Notes: generated by a model not told the origin, from the sequence alone. Numbered from the stretch's first letter, positions 1 through 9,812 are shown. The stretch is DNA of 64,000 nt from Mariniflexile sp. AS56 (GCF_030552475.1 NZ_JAUPED010000003.1:124001-188000), one strand, 5' to 3'. Numbers and translations: made by a program.

Positions 1-371
1 TGTTCGAAGCTTTTTTAGTAAAATTCACGGAAAAACGAAATCTATTAATATGGTAACTTGTTATAAATCAATCAAATACAAATCAGTAACATCGCGCAGC
101 GTGTTACCCTCTTGCTTTTCCCCCCCCCTTAGTTTTACAAACACGCATTATATAGAGAATTTTTTATGATAGTGAGAGCTTGTAAGAAGTAACTTCATAT
201 CGGGTGAAACTCTCAATAAATGTTAGCATTGATTAAGTTTATATGGAAATAAATTTGTTTATTGAATAATATTAAAATTAAAGTAAGTCTTTAGTATTAG
301 TTTAAATTGTGCCAAATTTATTATTTTCTTTTTTATAGATTTGTTTAAACACTTAAGTACTCCCTAATTTA
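1..371. other. Intergenic region upstream of the sigma factor gene
   Basis: No reading frame in this stretch looks like a gene, and no RNA gene or clear terminator was recognised. It contains a run of nine C residues at 120-128, unusual in such AT-rich DNA. The sigma gene promoter must lie here, but no convincing -33/-7 pair was found. The gene to the left is outside the window. Confidence 0.5.
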
Positions 372-929
372 ATGAACCTTATACTTGAGGAAATAGCAAA
401 AAAAAACGAAATAGTTTTTAAAAACTTTTTTGACAAACATTATAAAGAATTAGTTTTGTCTGCCAATGGCTATCTTTTTGATAAAGATTCCAGTGAAGAC
501 ATAGTACAAGAAATCTTTATATATATATGGGAGCATGCCGGTAAATTAAATATTGAAACCTCTTTAAAAGGCTACCTCTATACCATGGTAAGAAATAGAT
601 GTTTTAACTATCTAAAATCCATAAAAATTACCGATAATTTTGAATTGTTAGATTTTAATATCAATTTAATCACAGAGCACGTTTTTAATTCTACTTCAGA
701 CGAAGATAAAACCATTGTATATCATCAAATTCTTAAAATTGTTGATACACTTCCTGAAAAAATGCAGCAAGTCGTTAAACTTAAGTTTCTTCATAATTAT
801 AAGTACTCCGAGATAGCTAAGGAACTCGGGATTTCTGTAAATACTGTTAAAACACAGTTGAAAAGAGCAAAATTGAAAATTACAGAAATGGTAACAGTTA
901 TACTTGTTTTGCTTGAAATAAATCAGTAA
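372..929 (+). CDS. ECF-type RNA polymerase sigma-70 factor (FecI-like)
   Basis: A 185-residue cytoplasmic sigma factor of the extracytoplasmic-function class. Region 2 lies at about residues 10-78 and includes a DIVQEIFIYIW helix. Region 4 lies at about 125-172 and carries a helix-turn-helix with YSEIAKELGISVNTVK. The length is normal for the family. It is followed after 126 bp by a FecR anti-sigma factor and then by a SusC with an STN domain, the standard Bacteroidota arrangement in which substrate binding at the receptor releases the sigma factor through FecR. It most likely drives the fecR-susC-susD genes downstream. The family call is firm; the target genes are inferred from context. Confidence 0.93.
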   Translation: MNLILEEIAKKNEIVFKNFFDKHYKELVLSANGYLFDKDSSEDIVQEIFIYIWEHAGKLNIETSLKGYLYTMVRNRCFNYLKSIKITDNFELLDFNINLITEHVFNSTSDEDKTIVYHQILKIVDTLPEKMQQVVKLKFLHNYKYSEIAKELGISVNTVKTQLKRAKLKITEMVTVILVLLEINQ

Positions 930-994
930 AAATTAATATTCGTTGATTTAAAATCATTGAATTTGATTTTTTTTTGAAAAAAAAGTATTTTTTT

Positions 995-1052
995 GTCACC
1001 CATTATTATCTTTTTGTTGTCTTAATGTTAAAGCATTGTAATACAAGACAAC
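995..1052 (+). promoter_or_regulatory. Candidate ECF-sigma promoter / inverted repeat upstream of fecR
   Basis: The sigma-fecR gap contains GTCACCC at 995-1001, then about 15 bp further on GTTGTCTTA from 1016. The spacing would suit an ECF -35/-10 pair. GTTGTCTT (1016-1023) is also one arm of an 8-bp perfect inverted repeat with AAGACAAC (1045-1052), ending three bases before the fecR start codon. Either a promoter or a regulatory site is plausible; the assignment is inference. Confidence 0.35.
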
Positions 1053-1055
1053 TAA

Positions 1056-2183
1056 ATGGAATTCAAATTAATTATAAAGAAACTAAATAACACCCTTTCT
1101 GAAGAAGATGCCACTATTTTTCGGGAATGGTATAATGAGTCCGACCTTCATAAAGCATATTTTAAGAAGGTGCAGGAAAATTATCATGATGAAACTTTTT
1201 TAATAGATATTGAAAAAGGTTGGAAAGCAGTAGAAAAGAAAATTAGGCCGGTTGCCGTTAAGAAAACCAGTTATTTAAAGTATGCTGTTGCAGCATCTAT
1301 TGTGTTATTAATTTCTATTACTTTTTTAATTAAAAAGGAAAAGATTGAAGAAGTTGTTAATCCAATAATCACTAATAATAATATTCAAATAGGAACAGAT
1401 AAAGCAACTTTAACCTTAGAGGATGGTACTCTTGTAGCTTTAGAAAAAGGGAAACAATACATTTCTGATAATTTAGAGAGTAATGGTGAAGAATTAATTT
1501 ATAAAGCACCAAATACATCCAAAAAGGAAATTGCCTATAATTATTTAACCATTCCAAGAGGCGGACAATATCATATTGTGCTATCAGACGGAACTAAGGT
1601 TTGGTTAAATTCAGAATCTCAAATAAAATATCCAGTTACTTTTTCAGATGGGGAAACCAGACAAATTGAATTAGTTTATGGTGAAGCTTATTTTGATGTG
1701 TCGCCAAGTACAGATCATAATGGCACAAAATTTAAAGTACTAGCAGAATCACAGGAAATAGTGGTTCTAGGTACCGAGTTTAATATTAGTGCTTATAAGG
1801 ACGAAAAAGCAATTTACACGACTTTAATAGAAGGAAAAGTGGCAGTAACAAACGGTAAAGCCAATACTGTTTTAAGTCCGAGTCAGCAATCAATTATTGT
1901 AAAAGAAAAAAATGGTATAAATGTAGTTAAAGCAGATGTTTATTCAGTGACTTCTTGGAGAAAGGGCGTTTTTAGCTTTGATAATATGCCTCTAGAAAAT
2001 ATAATGAAAGTTTTAGCAAGATGGTATGATGTAGAGATAATATTTGTTGAATCTAATTTAAAGGAAGAGCGCTTTACAGGAGTTCTAAGAAAAAATCAAA
2101 ATATAGAAGATATTTTAAATTCAATTCAAACCACTAATAATATGGCCTATGTAATAAATAACAACACAATAATTTTTAAATAG
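1056..2183 (+). CDS. FecR family anti-sigma factor
   Basis: A 375-residue single-pass inner-membrane anti-sigma factor. The N-terminal cytoplasmic part (about 1-75) would bind the sigma factor encoded just upstream. One membrane helix follows at about 78-95 (AVAASIVLLISITFLI). The periplasmic FecR domain lies at about 160-260 (TIPRGGQYHIVLSDGTKVWLN), and the C-terminal DUF4974-type domain at about 305-375 would contact the STN domain of the SusC partner. Length and domain order are typical of Bacteroidota FecR proteins. The neighbours support a surface-signalling circuit: SusC-STN, FecR, sigma. Confidence 0.93.
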   Translation: MEFKLIIKKLNNTLSEEDATIFREWYNESDLHKAYFKKVQENYHDETFLIDIEKGWKAVEKKIRPVAVKKTSYLKYAVAASIVLLISITFLIKKEKIEEVVNPIITNNNIQIGTDKATLTLEDGTLVALEKGKQYISDNLESNGEELIYKAPNTSKKEIAYNYLTIPRGGQYHIVLSDGTKVWLNSESQIKYPVTFSDGETRQIELVYGEAYFDVSPSTDHNGTKFKVLAESQEIVVLGTEFNISAYKDEKAIYTTLIEGKVAVTNGKANTVLSPSQQSIIVKEKNGINVVKADVYSVTSWRKGVFSFDNMPLENIMKVLARWYDVEIIFVESNLKEERFTGVLRKNQNIEDILNSIQTTNNMAYVINNNTIIFK

Positions 2184-2193
2184 AAAAAGAAAA

Positions 2194-2238
2194 GGGAATT
2201 GAGGCTCGAATATCTCACCAAACAAACCTCTGTTTCCC
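2194..2238 (+). promoter_or_regulatory. Possible leader hairpin between fecR and susC
   Basis: GGGAA plus GAGG (2194-2204) can pair with CCTC plus TTCCC (2227-2238), with a small internal loop and a 22-nt apical loop. No U-tract follows, so it is not an obvious terminator. It could influence susC expression relative to fecR. Weak evidence. Confidence 0.2.
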
Positions 2239-2281
2239 CTAAACATTAATTAACTAATTTATTAATTAACACAACAAATTT

Positions 2282-5200
2282 ATGAAAATTAAATTAACCA
2301 ATGTTCTTTCCCTAAAAAGAAAAAACGTGCTAAACATTATTATGAGAACATTTATATTCTTGTTTTGTTCCACTGTTTTTAGCTTTTCTTCAGGAGATGT
2401 TTTTTCTCAAAACGTAAAAGTTCAAATTGACTCAAACAAAACCATAACCATTGATGAGGTCTTTAATATTATTAAACAGCAAACAGATTTTAATTTTATC
2501 TATAAGTCGGATATGTTTAAAGACTATCCAAAAGTGAATGTAAAAAAAGGGAACATTAGTGCCAATAAATTATTGGAACAAAGCCTTTCAAAAGGAAATT
2601 TCAATATCGATATTTCTGGAAAACAAACGATAATAATTAGTGAAAATTCTAATGTAGAAGCACTAGCAGAAATTACAGTTAAAGGGCAAGTTGTTGATAA
2701 AAATGGTTTGTCGATACCTGGTATTACTGTATATGTTACCAACCAAAAACCTCAAGGGCAAGATGTAAATCGTGATTTCATTGTAAGAGGAACTACTACT
2801 GATATAGATGGAAACTTTTCGTTAGTTGCTGAAGTGGGCTACTATTTAGTTGCGTCAGGAATGGGCTATGAAGTTTTTGTTCAAGCAGTAACAAATCAAA
2901 CTGTTTATAAAATTGTACTTAAAGAAAGAATAAGTGCATTAGACGAAGTTCTTGTTGTGGGATATGGTACTAAATCTAGAGAAGAAATATCATCGGCAAT
3001 TTCTTCGATTCAAAGTGAAGATATTGCAAAAAACATAATAGGTCAAACTAGTTTTGACAGATCATTATCGGGCTTGGTGAAAGGTGTTAATGTAAGAGCC
3101 ACTTCTGGAACTCCGGGGGCTGGTATAGATATAAATATTAGAGGTAATACGTCTCCCTTTTCAGGTAGTGACAACAATCCTTTATTTGTAATAGATGGTG
3201 TCCCTTTCCAAGCCAATCCTGTTGCAAACCGAGGGGATGACACTACATTTACTACTATTCAAAATCCATTACTATCTATAAACCCAAACGATATAGAAAG
3301 TATGGATGTATTAAAAGATGCTGCAGCTACCTCTATTTATGGTTCTCGTGGAGCAAACGGGGTTATTATTGTAAACACTAAAAAAGGTAAAAGAAATCAA
3401 AAAGCCAGTATTAGTTATTCAACTTCTGTAACAATGTCTGAGCCAATTAAACAGGAAGATTTTTTAAATGCTTCTGAGTGGAAAGAACATGTGGATACTT
3501 ATTTTACAAACACGTTTAATGCTATACCAAGTGGTATTGTAGGTGCTGCAACTGTATCTGGATTTTCAGATATGGTAAATATTGGCCCTGGCTCTACTTA
3601 TGGCGGATTAAAAGATGAGTATTTTGGATCAGGAAACACAAACTGGGGAGATGAAGTATACCGCTCTGCAGCATATACACAAAAGCATAACCTATCTATT
3701 AGAGGTGGAAATAATAAATCTTCTTACTCAGTTTCTGGAGGATATACAGACCAAGAAGGATTAATTAAAAAGGATGTTTTTAAACAATACAATTTAAGAT
3801 TAGGGCTAGATAATACACTGAGTAAAACCTTCACAACGGGTACTAATTTAAATTTAAATTACTCAAAAAGGGCTTATGGATCTGCAGGTTTTGATGGTTT
3901 TCGTGGGAATGTATTAAACGCAAGACCAGACATTCCTGTATTTAATGAAGACGGTACACCTTCAAGGCTTGTTGGATCATACTTTGGTTTTCCTTCTGTT
4001 TTAGCTTCTCCATATGCAACATCTACACTTCAAAACAATACAACTAAAGCATATAACGTATTAGGAAATGTTTATGTTAAAGCTAATATTAATGAACACT
4101 TAAGTGTAAAGGCAGACGTTAATGGATCGTTTGCATCGACTGATAGTTACTTATATACTCCAAACACTGTGGTTGGTTTTGAAATACCTTTATTTGGAAT
4201 TTTTCCATCATCCGATAGTTCTTTTGCTTATGATAGTCACGCTACAAATATAAATCTGACAACAGATTTAACAGCAAATTATACGAATAGTTTTGGTAAA
4301 CACAACGTAAATGGCCTTATTGGTTATTCATGGGCAAGATTTAGTAGAGAATCTACATTTACTTTTTTACAAGGTTTCCCAGATGATATTGTATTAACTA
4401 ATGCTTCAAATGCCAATTCAGCCAGTACAGATTCTTCTATCTTAGAATCAGGTTTAAATTCGTTCTTTGGTAGAGCGTCTTATAATTACAATTCTAAGTA
4501 TTTTGTAACAATGACTCTAAGGTCTGATAAGTCTTCTAAATTTGCTCCTGGAAACCAAGAAGCTTTTTTCCCTTCTATAGCAGCAAGTTGGAACATAGCA
4601 AGAGAACCTTTTTTAGAAAACTCTAGTGTAATTAATCATTTAAGATTAAGAGCCAGCGCAGGAGAAACAGGAAGCACTAACCTTGGTAGTTATGATTATT
4701 TACAAGGGTTTAGACGTGGTTCTAGAGAAAGAGGGCTCTATGTAGGTAATGGAGCTATAGGCTTAACAAATAGGTTAGCAAACGATAATGCTAGTTGGGA
4801 AACCACAGCAGAGGTTAATGCTGGTTTAGATTTTAGAATATTAAATAATCGCCTTCGTGGTAGTGTAGATATCTATAACAGAAAAACTACTGGAGCCCTT
4901 GTAGGAACACCTATACCCTTAGAAGGTGGATTAAGTACTTTTACAAGTAATTTTATAGATATGACAAACCGAGGTTTCGAATTTGAAATAGGTGGAGACA
5001 TTATAAAAACGGATGATTTCACTTGGGCAACTAGTATAAATATATCGCAAAATAAAAACAAAATAGATAAGTTAACTGCTGCATTTACTGAAAACGCAGG
5101 GTCTAGTTTTGTTGTTGGTAAAGAGATTAGTTTAATTCGTGGTTATATTGTAGAAGGTATTTTTCAAAATGAGGGTGAAATTAACAACCTTAATGCAAGT

Positions 5201-5830
5201 GCTCCAAGTGGTGCTTATAGCACCATAGGACAGGTTGTACCTGGAGATTATAGATACGCAGATATAAATGGTGATAATGAAATTACTATTGAAGATAGTT
5301 ATGCTATTTTAGGAAGTGCTCAACCAGACTTTTTTGGAGGGTTTAATTCTACAATTGCCTATAAAGGTTTTGAATTAGCTGCTTTTTTCAATTTTTCTTC
5401 AGGAGCAGAAACAAGTTTAGCTTCAGATCTTCTTTCAGGGGGAATAAACCCAGACCCTCGTATAAATATACCTAGAAGGTTTAGTGCAGAAAATAGATGG
5501 TCTCCAACAAATACAGATGCGACATTAGCACAATTAGTTTATAGAGGAGGCAATGATGTAAACGTAAGACCATCATCTGTAAATATTTATGACGCCTCTT
5601 TTATTCGTTTAAAAAACATTCAATTAACATATAATTTACCAACAAATATTGTTAAACGCATTGGTATGGCTAATGCATCCGTATTTATTTCTGGCACAAA
5701 TTTAGTCACTTGGGACAAGAACTTCCCTGGGCTAGATCCAGAAAATACATCAACAACATCTGCTACATTTGGGGGTTATAATTACCCTAATTCAAAATCT
5801 TTGTCTATGGGTATTAATCTTAACTTTTAA
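2282..5830 (+). CDS. SusC/RagA TonB-dependent receptor with N-terminal STN domain
   Basis: A 1182-residue outer-membrane active importer. After a signal region (about 1-45) comes an STN secretin/TonB short domain (about 45-115, including ITIDEVFNIIKQQTDFNF), which in this class contacts FecR in the periplasm. Then follow a carboxypeptidase-regulatory-like domain (about 133-215), the plug (LDEVLVVGYGT to GSRGANGVIIVNTKKGK, about 222-345) and a beta-barrel ending in aromatic-rich strands with terminal NLNF. It forms a SusCD pair with the gene 10 bp downstream. The STN domain separates it from the two SusC proteins of the polysaccharide locus, which lack one. The substrate is unknown; the neighbouring peptidase and thiol genes suggest peptides. 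Confidence 0.95.
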   Translation: MKIKLTNVLSLKRKNVLNIIMRTFIFLFCSTVFSFSSGDVFSQNVKVQIDSNKTITIDEVFNIIKQQTDFNFIYKSDMFKDYPKVNVKKGNISANKLLEQSLSKGNFNIDISGKQTIIISENSNVEALAEITVKGQVVDKNGLSIPGITVYVTNQKPQGQDVNRDFIVRGTTTDIDGNFSLVAEVGYYLVASGMGYEVFVQAVTNQTVYKIVLKERISALDEVLVVGYGTKSREEISSAISSIQSEDIAKNIIGQTSFDRSLSGLVKGVNVRATSGTPGAGIDINIRGNTSPFSGSDNNPLFVIDGVPFQANPVANRGDDTTFTTIQNPLLSINPNDIESMDVLKDAAATSIYGSRGANGVIIVNTKKGKRNQKASISYSTSVTMSEPIKQEDFLNASEWKEHVDTYFTNTFNAIPSGIVGAATVSGFSDMVNIGPGSTYGGLKDEYFGSGNTNWGDEVYRSAAYTQKHNLSIRGGNNKSSYSVSGGYTDQEGLIKKDVFKQYNLRLGLDNTLSKTFTTGTNLNLNYSKRAYGSAGFDGFRGNVLNARPDIPVFNEDGTPSRLVGSYFGFPSVLASPYATSTLQNNTTKAYNVLGNVYVKANINEHLSVKADVNGSFASTDSYLYTPNTVVGFEIPLFGIFPSSDSSFAYDSHATNINLTTDLTANYTNSFGKHNVNGLIGYSWARFSRESTFTFLQGFPDDIVLTNASNANSASTDSSILESGLNSFFGRASYNYNSKYFVTMTLRSDKSSKFAPGNQEAFFPSIAASWNIAREPFLENSSVINHLRLRASAGETGSTNLGSYDYLQGFRRGSRERGLYVGNGAIGLTNRLANDNASWETTAEVNAGLDFRILNNRLRGSVDIYNRKTTGALVGTPIPLEGGLSTFTSNFIDMTNRGFEFEIGGDIIKTDDFTWATSINISQNKNKIDKLTAAFTENAGSSFVVGKEISLIRGYIVEGIFQNEGEINNLNASAPSGAYSTIGQVVPGDYRYADINGDNEITIEDSYAILGSAQPDFFGGFNSTIAYKGFELAAFFNFSSGAETSLASDLLSGGINPDPRINIPRRFSAENRWSPTNTDATLAQLVYRGGNDVNVRPSSVNIYDASFIRLKNIQLTYNLPTNIVKRIGMANASVFISGTNLVTWDKNFPGLDPENTSTTSATFGGYNYPNSKSLSMGINLNF

Positions 5831-5840
5831 TTTATAAAAA

Positions 5841-7277
5841 ATGAAAAATATAATATATATAATAGTATTCGCATTCTTTATTAGTTTAAGTAGTTGCAGT
5901 ATAGATAACGTTGAACCTAAAAACGTGTTACTGGAAAGCAATGCAATCACCAATGAAACTACCGCACTAGGTATATTAAATAGAATATATAATTCTGGTC
6001 TCAGAAATAGTATATATGGAAGAGATATTGGCGGTGGTGCTGGTGTCGCAATAGTTGAAAATATATCATTATCTAGTCTGGAAATAGAACTACTAACACC
6101 TTCAACATCGTTTACTGCATTTAACACAAACAATGTTTTAAATAATGAGGGTTTACTTCAGCAAGTATATGTAGATCTATATTTTAATATTAACCTATCT
6201 AATTATTTTATTGAGTTAGTAGAGCGTGGTGATGCTAATGTAAATGATTCAAGAAAAAATGAATTATTAGCAGAAGCTAAATTTTTTAGAGGTTTATCTC
6301 ACTTTTCCCTACTACGCATCTTCGGTCAATTTTATGATGTAAACTCGCCATTAGGCGTTGTTGTAAGTACGCAACCCATTAGAAGTAATACCTCATTTCC
6401 AAGAAACAGTGTACAAGAAACTTATGATGCCATTATTGCCGACTTACAATTTTCTGCAGATAATGCCCCTACAGGTAGAGCTCATTATTATGTAAGTGCT
6501 ACTACTGCACAAGCTTTATTAGCAAAGGTTCAATTAAACATGGGCGATTATACTAATGCAGCTCTAAATGCCCAAGCCGTTATAAGCAATACAGATGGAT
6601 ACCTACTTGAGCCTACTTACTCAGGTGTATTTAATGATAGATGGGGAGCAGAAACCTTACTTGCTGCATATGTAGATATTGATATTGAAGGTGCGCAAGC
6701 ACACAACTTCGGAAGAAACACTTTTGGACCATCTACATTATTCCGCACTTTAGCGGATGAGCAAGATGGCCTGAATAGTGATGGAAGTACTGATAATGCA
6801 ACGGGTTATGACCCAAGATATTCTTTAGGTTTTTATTTAGATCCAGCAAACCCAACTATTTTAATTGGTAAATATCCATTTGATGGTACATTTGCTGGAG
6901 GTGAAGGAAATGCTATAAAGACATTACGTATGGCAGAAATCTATTTAATATATGCAGAAGCAGAAGCAAGACGAGATGGAGGATCTTTAGCTAATGCTTT
7001 AGCTCGAGTAAACGAAATTAGAAATAGAGCTGGAGCAAGTGTAACTCCAAGAGTATTGTCAGACAAAGCAACTTTATTAGAAGATATAAGAATAGAGAAA
7101 ATGCTAGAATTATATTGCGAAACTGGAGAAAACTGGTATGATTTAGTTCGTTATGATAGATTGGGAGATATTGATGCAAGTGCATTAAAACCATCCATAT
7201 CATCTGTAAATAAATTAATTTTCCCTATTCCTAATGCTGCAATAATAGGAAATACGGAATTGGTTCCAAACCCATAA
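5841..7277 (+). CDS. SusD/RagB family surface substrate-binding lipoprotein
   Basis: A 478-residue lipoprotein that caps the SusC barrel on the cell surface and binds substrate. The lipobox is near residue 20 (LSSC). The tetratricopeptide-like SusD fold is recognisable from AEAKFFRGLSHFSLLRIFGQF (about 145-165) and from the C-terminal RMAEIYLIYAEAEAR and ENWYDLVRYDR motifs. The start lies 10 bp after the SusC stop. It is shorter than the two SusD proteins at 38.6 and 41 kb, in line with a different substrate. A terminator follows directly. Confidence 0.94.
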   Translation: MKNIIYIIVFAFFISLSSCSIDNVEPKNVLLESNAITNETTALGILNRIYNSGLRNSIYGRDIGGGAGVAIVENISLSSLEIELLTPSTSFTAFNTNNVLNNEGLLQQVYVDLYFNINLSNYFIELVERGDANVNDSRKNELLAEAKFFRGLSHFSLLRIFGQFYDVNSPLGVVVSTQPIRSNTSFPRNSVQETYDAIIADLQFSADNAPTGRAHYYVSATTAQALLAKVQLNMGDYTNAALNAQAVISNTDGYLLEPTYSGVFNDRWGAETLLAAYVDIDIEGAQAHNFGRNTFGPSTLFRTLADEQDGLNSDGSTDNATGYDPRYSLGFYLDPANPTILIGKYPFDGTFAGGEGNAIKTLRMAEIYLIYAEAEARRDGGSLANALARVNEIRNRAGASVTPRVLSDKATLLEDIRIEKMLELYCETGENWYDLVRYDRLGDIDASALKPSISSVNKLIFPIPNAAIIGNTELVPNP

Positions 7278-7293
7278 TATTAAATTTTTAAAA

Positions 7294-7332
7294 AAATCAA
7301 CTCTTAGTAATGTAAGAGTTGATTTTTTTTTA
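7294..7332 (+). terminator. Rho-independent terminator after susD
   Basis: A perfect 13-bp stem (AAATCAACTCTTA with TAAGAGTTGATTT, six-base loop) is followed by a run of Ts. It ends the sigma-fecR-susC-susD transcript and implies a separate promoter for the lipoprotein genes that follow. Confidence 0.9.
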
Positions 7333-7480
7333 ACTAAGCTATTTTAAATAGCCTAGTAATTTTTATCGCTTACATCTTTTAGGGAGTTATTCTACAATTA
7401 TCTTTTAACTAGATTTTAACAATAGTTACTAAGGGTATTTCTTCTATTTCTACACTTATTGTATATAACATGCACACCAA

Positions 7481-8353
7481 ATGAAAAAAATAATTGCATT
7501 ACTAGTTTTAAGTTTAACCATAATTAGCTGTAATACATCCTCCAAGAAACAAGATTTATCTTATGCGTATACAGGTGTAAATTGGGATAAATATGAAGGG
7601 CACACTGTAGAAATTTCAGTTTTGGATAGTACTGTTGCACGTGTACATGCTGTAACAGAGACAGTATTCATAAAAAATGGCGCCTTCAAAATAGCTGATA
7701 CATTAAAACAAATACGAAATGCCTATTTCGGATTATATACCCCTAAAGGAGATTTTGTATACAAACAAGAATTTATTTTAGAACCTGGGAGTCTAGAATT
7801 TAATCTAAAAGAAGGCAACGAAAAATCAACAATATCTGGAGGTAAATACAATGATATTATCTACACTTCATTTCTTTCTAATACAGACTACAACTTAAAG
7901 AATAAAACATTTTCTGATTATAGCAAAACACTTACTCAAGAAAGTTTTCAGGTAGATAGTGTAAGACAGAAATACAGTAAGCTATCCAAAATAGTACAAG
8001 ATTTAAAAAAGGAGCATTATCTAAATATTTATAACAACAAAACAGATTCTATAACTAGTTTATTAGCATTTAGTAAACTTGGTTATACAGATGAAATAGA
8101 ACAATTTTTAGATGTACTAGAGAAACAGTTCGGAAAAGGTAATCCGGAAATTTATTTAGCACGCAACACATATAAAATGATTCGTAAAAGTAAAACGATG
8201 ACAAAAAGTGTAGGTGTAGGCAGTGTTATTAAAGATTTCTCTTCTAAAAATTTAAAAGGAAAAACATTTAAACTTTCTAATGTTTTAAAAGAAAACAAAT
8301 ACGTAGGAGGCTCAGAAGAAGCTTTTGTAAAACTAGACGAATTATTAAATTAA
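7481..8353 (+). CDS. DUF4369/TlpA-like lipoprotein lacking its thioredoxin fold
   Basis: A 290-residue lipoprotein (lipobox LTIISC near residue 17). The N-terminal half resembles the DUF4369 domain that precedes thioredoxin folds in Bacteroidota TlpA-like proteins. At about 245-275 it begins the thioredoxin linker (VIKDFSSKNLKGKTFKLSNVLKENKYV), the point where a WxxWCxxC strand and helix should follow. Instead it passes straight into GGSEEAFVKLDELLN, which looks like the normal last helix. About 90-110 residues carrying the redox motif are missing, in frame, with the junction near 8303-8311. It is probably a non-redox binding remnant or a decaying paralogue of the next gene. Confidence 0.75.
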   Translation: MKKIIALLVLSLTIISCNTSSKKQDLSYAYTGVNWDKYEGHTVEISVLDSTVARVHAVTETVFIKNGAFKIADTLKQIRNAYFGLYTPKGDFVYKQEFILEPGSLEFNLKEGNEKSTISGGKYNDIIYTSFLSNTDYNLKNKTFSDYSKTLTQESFQVDSVRQKYSKLSKIVQDLKKEHYLNIYNNKTDSITSLLAFSKLGYTDEIEQFLDVLEKQFGKGNPEIYLARNTYKMIRKSKTMTKSVGVGSVIKDFSSKNLKGKTFKLSNVLKENKYVGGSEEAFVKLDELLN

Positions 8354-8364
8354 AAATAAAAAAT

Positions 8365-9747
8365 ATGAAAAACACATTTATAGTAATTGCATTAGCTCTA
8401 ATGAGTCTATCATGTCAAAATAAAGAGGCAAAGACCATTAATTATAATATTCTATCCGGAAATATAGGTAGTACTAAAGGGGGTGAATTAAATATCAGTT
8501 CATTAAATGGGTTTAAAAAAACCATAAATGTTACGGATACAGGATTTTTTTCGGATACTCTTTTTATTCCCGAAAACGGCTTATATAATATACGTTTTGA
8601 ACAAGTTAGGTTTGCTCCATACTTGTCTAAAGGTGGTAACGTTCAGTTAAATGTTGATGCAAAAAAACCTGCAAGCACATTAAAATTATCTGGAGATAAT
8701 ATTGCATTAAATAGTTATTTCGCATATAAAGCTAGTAAGAACTCAGAATTCATGATGAATAGAGAAACTAGTTATAATGTAGACGAAAGCGACTTCGAAA
8801 TTAAAATAAATAATTTCAGCAAAGACTTAGAACAGCATTTAGAAGCAGTAAAGGATATTCCAGAAGGCATTAAAGTTAAAGAGTTGCGGGCTATCAATTT
8901 TGGAAGGTTGGCTAAAAAAAGCAATTACGAATTTATGTATGGCCACCTTAATAAAAATAGAGATTTTAAAGCATCTGATGCTTTTAAAGGAGAGCTATCT
9001 AAGATTTCTTTTGATAATGGAGACGACTATTTGTATTCTTCAGATTACCAACAAATGGTAAGCAACAATATTAGAGAAAAAGCATTTAATTATTATGAAA
9101 AGGACTCTCTGCCTTATCCAGAAGCCGAAGCCCAGGCAATTACTGAAATTAATAATGAAACAATAAGAAATGTAGAGCTGTATAAAAGTTTCTCCATGCA
9201 GTTAACCAGGTCTTCAGACAAGGAAACAGATTTAAACAAATTTTTAAGCGCCTCTACTAATGAGGCTCATAAAACAAGCATAAAAGAATTGTTTGAATCT
9301 TTAAAAGTCTTGGATAAAGGGCAACCTTCTCCGAAATTTGAGAATTTTGAAAATTATGCAGGAGGAACAACTTCTTTAGATGATTTAAAAGGGAAATATG
9401 TATATATAGATGTTTGGGCTACTTGGTGTGGGCCTTGTAAAGCTGAAATTCCTTTTTTGAAAAAAATTGAAAAACAATACCATGGAAAAAATATACATTT
9501 TGTAAGCCTTTCTGCAGATAAACAAAAAGATAAAGACAAATGGAAAAAAATGATTGCAGATAAGGAATTAGGCGGTATTCAATTAATATCGGACAACGAC
9601 TTTAACACGCCATTTGTTAACGATTACAAGATCATGGGAATCCCTCAATTTATCCTTTTAGATCCAGAGGGTAATATAGTAAGAGCGAATGCTCCTAGAC
9701 CTTCAGATGCTAAACTGATAGAATTATTTGATAAATTAAAAATTTAA
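8365..9747 (+). CDS. TlpA-like thiol:disulfide oxidoreductase lipoprotein
   Basis: A 460-residue lipoprotein (lipobox LMSLSC near residue 17). A long N-terminal region related to DUF4369 is followed by a C-terminal thioredoxin-like domain (about 320-460). The active site is WATWCGPC with Cys355 and Cys358, and the cis-proline lies in MGIPQF. It probably reduces disulfides in the periplasm or on the outer membrane. It starts 11 bp after the truncated relative and lies just upstream of a secreted peptidase and of DsbD, which could supply its electrons. The redox role is solid; the specific target is unknown. Confidence 0.9.
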   Translation: MKNTFIVIALALMSLSCQNKEAKTINYNILSGNIGSTKGGELNISSLNGFKKTINVTDTGFFSDTLFIPENGLYNIRFEQVRFAPYLSKGGNVQLNVDAKKPASTLKLSGDNIALNSYFAYKASKNSEFMMNRETSYNVDESDFEIKINNFSKDLEQHLEAVKDIPEGIKVKELRAINFGRLAKKSNYEFMYGHLNKNRDFKASDAFKGELSKISFDNGDDYLYSSDYQQMVSNNIREKAFNYYEKDSLPYPEAEAQAITEINNETIRNVELYKSFSMQLTRSSDKETDLNKFLSASTNEAHKTSIKELFESLKVLDKGQPSPKFENFENYAGGTTSLDDLKGKYVYIDVWATWCGPCKAEIPFLKKIEKQYHGKNIHFVSLSADKQKDKDKWKKMIADKELGGIQLISDNDFNTPFVNDYKIMGIPQFILLDPEGNIVRANAPRPSDAKLIELFDKLKI

Positions 9748-9812
9748 TTAAAGAACCAACTTTTTATTTATAACAGAAGCGCCAGTTTAAGGTGACTTAT
9801 AATAAGATATTT

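Noticed and set aside
5792-6133. A 113-codon minus-strand frame across the SusC/SusD junction
   Set aside because: It is antisense to two confident genes and shows no recognisable motif or signal peptide.
7481-8353. The truncated TlpA-like gene as a frameshifted pseudogene
   Set aside because: The frame is open throughout with a normal start, signal and stop; the missing part is an in-frame internal loss, so it is annotated as a gene.
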